A stretch of 64,000 nucleotides of DNA from NCBI RefSeq assembly GCF_009646115.1, contig NZ_CP045720.1, forward strand, positions 434,001 through 498,000, written 5' to 3'. Source of the stretch: Pantoea eucalypti (lineage in GTDB: Bacteria; Pseudomonadota; Gammaproteobacteria; Enterobacterales; Enterobacteriaceae). The notes under the pieces are model-generated. The model worked only from the letters and a program-made list of their open reading frames with translations, searched no databases and was not told where the DNA came from. Numbering within the stretch: the first letter of the stretch is position 1; the number at the start of each line of letters is the position of its first letter. Positions 58,519 through 64,000 of the stretch are shown in pieces. The position numbers were made by a program, and so were the translations under genes.

Positions 58519-58556
58519 GAAGTCAGAATGGCCATACTGTGTCTGCAAGGCGGCGT

Positions 58557-58585
58557 ATATTACGCATTTTTGCAGGAAGATGAAA
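58557..58585 (-). promoter_or_regulatory. dusB-fis promoter
   Basis: Minus strand: -35 TTTCAT, 17-bp spacer, -10 TAATAT, then a GC-rich discriminator (ACGCCGCC), as in the E. coli fis promoter. Such promoters peak in early exponential growth and are ppGpp/DksA-sensitive. Confidence 0.8.
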
Positions 58586-58599
58586 GGCCAAACTTTGAA

Positions 58600-58785
58600 C
58601 AATCAGCAAGAAAGATCAATGAAATCCGGATGATGATCGGGGATTATGATTATTCACCTTAAATATCAGTCAGTTAATTTTTTATGCTGAAATTGTGAAC
58701 AAAAGTTTTTCCAGAAAAGTACGTCAATTCACCAGATAAAAAACGTCACATAACGTGATTAACGATACAAGCATCCATTTCAAAT
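58600..58785. other. gene-free region between dusB promoter and prmA terminator
   Basis: About 190 AT-rich bases with no coding frame, probably the upstream control region of fis. No named site was identified. Confidence 0.5.
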
Positions 58786-58813
58786 CGCAAAATCCCGCAG
58801 CTTACGCTGCGGG
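58786..58813 (-). terminator. terminator of prmA
   Basis: Minus strand: stem CCCGCAGC / GCTGCGGG, 4-nt loop, then ATTTTG. Downstream of prmA by about 70 nt. Confidence 0.75.
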
Positions 58814-58885
58814 CTGGTTGAATGTTCTGTTAAGGCACTGCGGGCCGGCCAGTGCGATATCAGAAGGGGTAGACAGGCGCCAGAT

Positions 58886-59767
58886 TCAGGATTTAATCCC
58901 GGTAATTCGGCACCACTCCTCTTTAACGGCAACCGGGTCGAGTGTGAACTCGCCGGCATATGCTTCACATACGCTCTCAGCCTGGCTCTCCAGAACGCCC
59001 GAAAGGCCCAGGTGTCCACCAGACTTGGGCAGTACACTGATCAGCGGTGCCAGCTCACGTAGCGGACCGGCCAGAATATTCGCGACCACCACGTCAGCCT
59101 GCAGGTTGTCGGGTTGCTGGTGGGGCAGATAAAGTGACAGGCGGTCAGAGACGCCGTTGCGCTCTGCATTATCCCGGCTGGCCTGAATGGCCTGCGGATC
59201 AATATCAATGCCAATTGCCTGAGCTGCACCCAGCTTCAATGCGGCGATCGCCAGGATCCCCGATCCACAGCCAAAATCGATCACTGTTTTGCCGTCCAGA
59301 TCCAGACCGTCAAGCCAGGTGAGGCAAAGTGAGGTAGTGGGGTGGGTACCCGTTCCAAACGCCAGACCCGGGTCAAGCATCACGTTGACGGCATCGGGAT
59401 CCGGCACGTCACGCCAGCTTGGGCAGATCCAGAGACGTTCGCCGAAGCGCATTGGGTGGAAGTTTTCCATCCATTCGCGCTCCCAGTCTTTGTCTTCGAT
59501 CTGCTCGATCCGGTGGCGAAAACCGGCGCCCAGCAGCGGATGCTGCTCCAGTTCGGCAGTAATGACAGCCATGTCAGTTTCAGCATCGAACAGGCCGATC
59601 ACATCAGTATCACCCCACAGACGCGTTTCGCCTGGCAGTGGCTCATACACCGGCGTGTCATGGGTATCCTGAAAAGTCACTGAAACCGCACCGATGTCCA
59701 TCAGCGCATCGCTCAGCGTTTCCGCATGTTCACCTGAGCTGTTAATTTTGATTTGAATCCACGGCAT
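58886..59767 (-). CDS. prmA: ribosomal protein L11 methyltransferase
   Basis: Trimethylates several amino groups of L11 with S-adenosylmethionine. 293 aa from ATG 59767 (MPWIQIKI), the E. coli length; an upstream frame to 59824 overlaps panF and is rejected. Substrate-binding N-domain, then [15 protein letters not shown] and the Rossmann motif [16 protein letters not shown]. Downstream of panF as in E. coli. Confidence 0.97.
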   Translation of the reverse strand: MPWIQIKINSSGEHAETLSDALMDIGAVSVTFQDTHDTPVYEPLPGETRLWGDTDVIGLFDAETDMAVITAELEQHPLLGAGFRHRIEQIEDKDWEREWMENFHPMRFGERLWICPSWRDVPDPDAVNVMLDPGLAFGTGTHPTTSLCLTWLDGLDLDGKTVIDFGCGSGILAIAALKLGAAQAIGIDIDPQAIQASRDNAERNGVSDRLSLYLPHQQPDNLQADVVVANILAGPLRELAPLISVLPKSGGHLGLSGVLESQAESVCEAYAGEFTLDPVAVKEEWCRITGIKS

Positions 59768-59783
59768 AACGTCTCTCTTTCCG

Positions 59784-61229
59784 TCAGTGTTGCGGCGCGT
59801 CGACCGCTTGCGGCGCGCGTCCAAACAGGTTGCCCACTAAAAATGCCAGCAGGCTCAAAAGCAGTGAGGGCACGATGGGGTGAAAACCCAGTATCTGCAG
59901 GTTAAGGCTCGCCAGAAAAGCGTAGCAGCCTCCCCCCACCACCATGCCGGTGATGGCCCCAGCGGCATTAGCGCGCTCCCAGTAGAGGCCCAGAACCAGC
60001 GGCCACAGGAAAACCGCCTCAAGGCCGCCAAATGCCAGCAGGTTGAGCCAGATAATCATATCGGGTGGATTCCATGCCGCCATCAGCAGCAGGAGACCCA
60101 GTACGAAGGTAATGGTGCCAGATAACAGTCGCAGCCGCGTCTCATTTTCCAGCTGTTGCGGTGCGACACGCAGATAGAGATCTTTAATCAGCGTGGCCGA
60201 AGCCTGTAACAGCTGGGCATTAATGGTCGACATGATCGCGGCCATCGGTGCTGCCAGAAACAATCCGGCGGCTAACGGAGGCAGTACGGTAATCATCAGG
60301 ACAGGAATAACACTATCCGGCACAGTCAGGTTAGGCAGAATTGCCCGGCCCAGCGCACCGGCCAGATGCATTCCCAGCATCAGAATCACCACCACAATAG
60401 TGCCGAGAATAATGGCCCGATGTACGGCTTTGCTGTCTTTATATGAGATGCAGCGCACCGCAGTATGCGGCAGGCCAATCACGCCAAAGCAGACCAGCAC
60501 GACAAACGAGCTGAGGAAGGTGGGTGTAATGATTTCGCCTGGCCCCTGCGGCGACAGCAGAGCAGGATCGATGTCATGCAGTTTCTGCACGGCCGTGCTC
60601 AGGCCGCCAGCCTGATGAATCACCGCGAACAGCAGCAGAAAGGTGCCAATCAGCATCACAATGCCTTGCATCGCGTCATTCAGCACGCTGGCACGGAATC
60701 CGCCGAACGCAGTGTAAAGCGCGATAGTGCCGCCAAAAATCAGCAGACCGGTGTCATAGGGGATACCTGCGGCGGTTTCAAGCAGCCGCGCCCCGCCAAT
60801 AAACTGCACTGTCATGGCACCGATAAAGGCGATCAGCAGGCTCAGGCTCGCCAGCCAGATCAGCAGCGGGCTCTGATAGCGGGCGTAGAGCATGTCATTC
60901 AGCGTCACCGCATTATGCTTACGCGCCAGAATGGCAAACTTCTTCCCCAGCACACCTAACGACAGCCAGACGGCGGGCACCTGTACCATCGCCAGCAATA
61001 CCCATCCCAGCCCATATTTATAGGCAGCACCGGGGCCACCAATAAACGAGCTGGCGCTGATATAGGTGGTAGTAAGCGTCATTGCCAGCACAAACCCGCC
61101 CATGGAGCGGCTGCCAAGGAAGTATTCCGTCAGGAAACTGCCTTCACGTCTTTTACGAACGGCAAATACCGACAGCGCGGCAATGACGACAAGATAAATC
61201 AGCAATGGCAGGATAATTTCACTGTTCAC
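59784..61229 (-). CDS. panF: sodium/pantothenate symporter
   Basis: Sodium-coupled uptake of pantothenate for coenzyme A synthesis. 481 aa (E. coli 483), solute:sodium symporter family, about 12-13 membrane segments. Family landmarks include [15 protein letters not shown], the [16 protein letters not shown] signature and [19 protein letters not shown]. Its start overlaps the end of yhdT by 11 nt. Confidence 0.96.
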   Translation of the reverse strand: MNSEIILPLLIYLVVIAALSVFAVRKRREGSFLTEYFLGSRSMGGFVLAMTLTTTYISASSFIGGPGAAYKYGLGWVLLAMVQVPAVWLSLGVLGKKFAILARKHNAVTLNDMLYARYQSPLLIWLASLSLLIAFIGAMTVQFIGGARLLETAAGIPYDTGLLIFGGTIALYTAFGGFRASVLNDAMQGIVMLIGTFLLLFAVIHQAGGLSTAVQKLHDIDPALLSPQGPGEIITPTFLSSFVVLVCFGVIGLPHTAVRCISYKDSKAVHRAIILGTIVVVILMLGMHLAGALGRAILPNLTVPDSVIPVLMITVLPPLAAGLFLAAPMAAIMSTINAQLLQASATLIKDLYLRVAPQQLENETRLRLLSGTITFVLGLLLLMAAWNPPDMIIWLNLLAFGGLEAVFLWPLVLGLYWERANAAGAITGMVVGGGCYAFLASLNLQILGFHPIVPSLLLSLLAFLVGNLFGRAPQAVDAPQH

Positions 61230-61461
61230 TTTTATCCTCCAGCGGCATGTCGCGGAAAATGACCCGCACCATCATCCAGCACAGGAAAATGAACAACAGG
61301 GGAGCAAACAGGCAGGAGAGTTCGAACCAGCGCGGCAGACCGGTGACACCGATTTCACTGCCACCCAGCCAGGCAGAGAGCCCCCAGGCCGCGAGCCAGA
61401 GCAGCGTGAGCCAGAGCGACCAGCGCGCCTCTTTATGAGCCTGTACAAAACGAGCGTCCAT
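61219..61461 (-). CDS. yhdT: small membrane protein YhdT
   Basis: Conserved 80-aa protein of unknown function with two predicted membrane helices, always found just before panF. Overlaps panF by 11 nt, so coupled translation is likely and a helper role in panF expression or assembly is possible but unproven. Confidence 0.92.
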   Translation of the reverse strand: MDARFVQAHKEARWSLWLTLLWLAAWGLSAWLGGSEIGVTGLPRWFELSCLFAPLLFIFLCWMMVRVIFRDMPLEDKSEQ

Positions 61462-61483
61462 GATTCAACCTTAACGCCAGCGG

Positions 61484-61512
61484 AAAAAGAAAAAGGCCGG
61501 ATTAACCGGCCT
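61484..61512 (-). terminator. terminator of accBC
   Basis: Minus strand: stem AGGCCGG / CCGGCCT, 5-nt loop, TTTTTCTTTTT. It lies between accC and yhdT, so yhdT-panF-prmA depend on readthrough or a local promoter. Confidence 0.85.
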
Positions 61513-61532
61513 CTGACTACTCAGCGTTGCGA

Positions 61533-62882
61533 TTACTTCTCGTGCAGGCCGAGTTTTTTCTCCAGATAGTGGATATTGGTTCCACCGTGCTGGAAGTTTT
61601 CGTCGGACATGATTTTCATCTGCAGTTCAACGTTGGTTTTGATACCGTCGATGATCAGTTCCGCCAGTGCATTTTTCATGCGGGCGATGGCCACGTCGCG
61701 TGATTCGCCGTAAGTGATCAGCTTACCGATCATGGAGTCGTAATAAGGCGGCACGGTATAGCCTGAATAAATATGCGACTCCCAGCGCACGCCAAAACCG
61801 CCTGGCGCGTGGAAGCGAGTAATTTTACCCGGGCTTGGCAGGAAGGTCACGGGATCTTCGGCGTTGATACGGCACTCGACCGCATGTCCGCGAATGATCA
61901 CATCTTCCTGTTTGATCGACAACGGCTGGCCTGCGGCGATACGCAGCTGCTCTTTGATCAGATCAACACCGGTGATCATCTCGGTCACCGGATGTTCCAC
62001 CTGAATACGGGTGTTCATCTCAATGAAGTAGAACTCACCGTTTTCATACAGGAACTCAAACGTACCTGCGCCACGATAGCCAATCTCAATACAGGCTTTA
62101 GCACAGCGATTGCCGATAAAGCGACGCTGTTCCTCAGTAATACCTGGGCCTGGCGCTTCTTCAACCACTTTCTGGTGACGACGCTGCATTGAGCAGTCAC
62201 GTTCGCCCAGATAGATCGCGTTGCCCTGACCATCAGCCAGTACCTGAATCTCGATGTGGCGTGGATTCTCCAGATACTTCTCCATGTAAACCATGTCGTT
62301 GCTGAATGCCGCTTTGGCTTCCGCTTTCGTCATGTTGATGGATTGTTCCAGATCTTTGTCGCTGCGCACGACGCGCATACCACGACCGCCACCGCCGCCC
62401 GAGGCTTTGATGATGACCGGATAACCGATGCGCTTAGCAAAGGCACGGTTCTTGTCCATATCATCGGTCAGTGAACCGTCAGAACCCGGTACGGTTGGGA
62501 CGCCTGCTTTCTTCATCGCATTGATCGCAGAGACTTTGTCGCCCATCAGGCGAATAGTGTCTGCTTTCGGACCGATAAAGATAAAGCCGGAGCGCTCAAC
62601 CTGCTCGGCAAAATCGGCATTCTCAGAGAGGAAGCCGTAGCCTGGGTGAATCGCCACCGCGCCGGTAATCTCTGCAGCAGAGATCAGCGCCGGGATATTG
62701 AGGTAACTTTTAACTGACTGCGCCGGGCCGATGCAGACAGTTTCGTCTGCCAGCAGCACGTGCTTCAGGTCACGATCCGCGCTTGAGTGAACCGCGACAG
62801 TCTTAATGCCCAGCTCTTTACAGGCACGCAGAATGCGCAGTGCGATCTCACCACGGTTAGCAATAACAATTTTATCCAGCAT
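61533..62882 (-). CDS. accC: acetyl-CoA carboxylase, biotin carboxylase subunit
   Basis: ATP-dependent carboxylation of biotin on AccB, the first half-reaction of fatty-acid synthesis. 449 aa, ATP-grasp fold: [19 protein letters not shown] start, glycine loop [22 protein letters not shown] and the catalytic [14 protein letters not shown]. 11 nt after accB. Confidence 0.98.
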   Translation of the reverse strand: MLDKIVIANRGEIALRILRACKELGIKTVAVHSSADRDLKHVLLADETVCIGPAQSVKSYLNIPALISAAEITGAVAIHPGYGFLSENADFAEQVERSGFIFIGPKADTIRLMGDKVSAINAMKKAGVPTVPGSDGSLTDDMDKNRAFAKRIGYPVIIKASGGGGGRGMRVVRSDKDLEQSINMTKAEAKAAFSNDMVYMEKYLENPRHIEIQVLADGQGNAIYLGERDCSMQRRHQKVVEEAPGPGITEEQRRFIGNRCAKACIEIGYRGAGTFEFLYENGEFYFIEMNTRIQVEHPVTEMITGVDLIKEQLRIAAGQPLSIKQEDVIIRGHAVECRINAEDPVTFLPSPGKITRFHAPGGFGVRWESHIYSGYTVPPYYDSMIGKLITYGESRDVAIARMKNALAELIIDGIKTNVELQMKIMSDENFQHGGTNIHYLEKKLGLHEK

Positions 62883-62893
62883 GATCTGCCCCG

Positions 62894-63355
62894 TTACTCG
62901 ATGATAACCAGTGGCTCGTCAAATTCGACCGGCTGACCGCTTTCAACCAGGATAGCTTTCACTACGCCTGACTTATCAGCTTCGATCTGGTTCATCATTT
63001 TCATGGCTTCGACGATGCACAAGGTATCGCCAGCATTCACTTTCTGGCCAACTTCCACAAAGGCTTTCGCATCCGGGCTCGGCGTACGGTAGAAGGTCCC
63101 TACCATCGGTGAACGCACGATGTGACCACTGATTTCAGCCGGTGCCGCTTCGGCAGCCGCTGCAACAGGGGCTACAGCGGTTGCCAGAGCAGGCTGTTGA
63201 ACCGGCGCAGCGTAAGCCTGCTGCATCATCGGGTAACCCGTATTGACAGGGGCACGACTGATGCGAACGGACTCTTCACCTTCAGAGATTTCCAGCTCAG
63301 AAATGCCAGACTCTTCAACCAGTTCGATCAGTTTTTTAATTTTACGAATATCCAT
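62894..63355 (-). CDS. accB: acetyl-CoA carboxylase, biotin carboxyl carrier protein
   Basis: Carries the biotin shuttled between AccC and AccAD and autoregulates its operon. 153 aa. N-domain ([17 protein letters not shown]), Ala/Pro/Gln linker at about 40-75, then the biotinyl domain with EAMKMMN and biotinylated K119. The protruding thumb segment typical of enterobacterial BCCP (TPSPDAKAF) is present. GGAG-like site upstream. Confidence 0.98.
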   Translation of the reverse strand: MDIRKIKKLIELVEESGISELEISEGEESVRISRAPVNTGYPMMQQAYAAPVQQPALATAVAPVAAAAEAAPAEISGHIVRSPMVGTFYRTPSPDAKAFVEVGQKVNAGDTLCIVEAMKMMNQIEADKSGVVKAILVESGQPVEFDEPLVIIE

Positions 63356-63380
63356 GAGTGGGGTTCCGTACTCAGTTTGA

Positions 63381-63833
63381 TTAATGAGATTGAGACAGGC
63401 GTTTTACTGCCGTTTGTAAAGCCCATGTGTAGCCGTCAGCGCCAAGCCCACAGATCACGCCAGCAGAAACATCAGAAAGATAGGAGTGATGGCGGAAGGG
63501 CTCGCGGGCATGCACATTAGAGAGATGAACCTCGATAAACGGTATTTCTACCGCCAGCAGGGCATCACGTAATGCGACACTGGTATGGGTAAACGCGGCA
63601 GGATTAATGATGATGTAATCCACATTGCCTTTGGCCTCATGAATGCGATCAATCAGCTGAAATTCAGCATTGGTCTGCAGGTGGCTCAACTCCACATTCA
63701 GCTGGTCTGCCTGACGCGTCAAATCGTCCACGATCTGACTAAGCGTGGTATGACCATACTTCTCAGGCTCACGTGTTCCCAACAGATTAAGGTTGGGCCC
63801 GTTCAAAAGCAGAATATGTAATTTATGCGCCAT
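63381..63833 (-). CDS. aroQ: type II 3-dehydroquinate dehydratase
   Basis: Dodecameric dehydratase of the shikimate pathway, converting 3-dehydroquinate to 3-dehydroshikimate, the substrate of AroE. 150 aa from ATG 63833 ([19 protein letters not shown]). Conserved active-site parts are the REPEKYG loop tyrosine, [23 protein letters not shown] and the histidine therein. A longer frame to 63899 has no family support. E. coli K-12 uses the unrelated type I AroD; aroQ before accB is common in other Enterobacterales. Confidence 0.96.
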   Translation of the reverse strand: MAHKLHILLLNGPNLNLLGTREPEKYGHTTLSQIVDDLTRQADQLNVELSHLQTNAEFQLIDRIHEAKGNVDYIIINPAAFTHTSVALRDALLAVEIPFIEVHLSNVHAREPFRHHSYLSDVSAGVICGLGADGYTWALQTAVKRLSQSH

Positions 63834-63943
63834 CGTGCTGCCATCTCCCGCAATCATTGAGGCATCGCGTAAAATACCTTGCGAATCTTCATTTGTCACC
63901 TTTCGGGGCTAAAAAGAAGACCCGACGAGCAATAAAGCCGGGC

Positions 63944-63949
63944 ATTATA
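63944..63949 (-). promoter_or_regulatory. -10 element upstream of aroQ-accBC
   Basis: A perfect TATAAT on the minus strand, about 110 nt before aroQ, followed by GCCCGG. The -35 is weak. Possible promoter of the aroQ-accB-accC unit. Confidence 0.5.
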
Positions 63950-64000
63950 TCCGTTTCGTGTCATTTCGCAGCAAAATACTGGTCTTATCTGCGAAGATGA

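Overview
The window is a 64 kb chromosomal segment of a gamma-proteobacterium of the order Enterobacterales, most likely Pantoea or a close Erwiniaceae relative. This rests on the 16S rRNA variable regions, which I recall as Pantoea-like, on near E. coli-identical gene order over most of the window, and on protein lengths and motifs that match E. coli K-12 families residue for residue at many active sites. No database search was run. No phage, transposase, CRISPR array or plasmid gene was seen; nearly everything is core housekeeping DNA.

Layout. 1-5.25 kb: a LysE-family exporter (cut by the window edge), a LacI-family regulator and a complete taurine operon tauABCD, an accessory block. 5.25-13.97 kb: yheS, kefGB, yheV, slyD, slyX, fkpA, yheO and tusDCB (translation factor, glutathione-gated K+ efflux, peptidyl-prolyl isomerases, tRNA thiolation). 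14-18.5 kb: str operon rpsL-rpsG-fusA-tufA. 18.6-20.2 kb: bfd-bfr (iron storage) and a lone prepilin peptidase. 20.4-36.1 kb: the S10, spc and alpha operons with their promoters and leaders. They are interrupted between rpsQ and rplN by one metabolic gene, a probable 8-oxoguanine deaminase. 36.1-46.4 kb: yhdN-zntR-arfA, then mscL-trkA-rsmB-fmt-def on the minus strand and dprA-smg-yrdD-tsaC-aroE-yrdB on the plus strand, then yrdA. 46.5-52.3 kb: a complete rRNA operon with P1/P2 promoters, 16S, tRNA-Glu, 23S, a damaged 5S copy, tRNA-Thr and an intact 5S. 52.5-56.7 kb: the polar amino-acid ABC importer yhdWXYZ. 57.2-64 kb: fis and dusB, prmA, panF, yhdT, accC, accB and aroQ, all on the minus strand.

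How the parts work together. Most of the window builds and controls the translation machinery: ribosomal proteins, elongation factors, RNA polymerase alpha, rRNA, tRNAs, initiator-Met formylation and deformylation, tRNA modification, ribosomal protein methylation, ribosome rescue by ArfA, and Fis. The remainder is nutrient import, potassium homeostasis, fatty-acid initiation and shikimate-pathway enzymes.

Best leads for novelty are modest. They are (i) the amidohydrolase gene wedged between the S10 and spc operons, with a 9-bp inverted repeat whose 3' arm ends at its start codon; (ii) a first 5S rRNA copy lacking about 29 nt of its core; (iii) a sigma-54-type promoter before yhdW; and (iv) a 14-bp hairpin inside the arfA reading frame. 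I did not find a clearly new multi-gene system.
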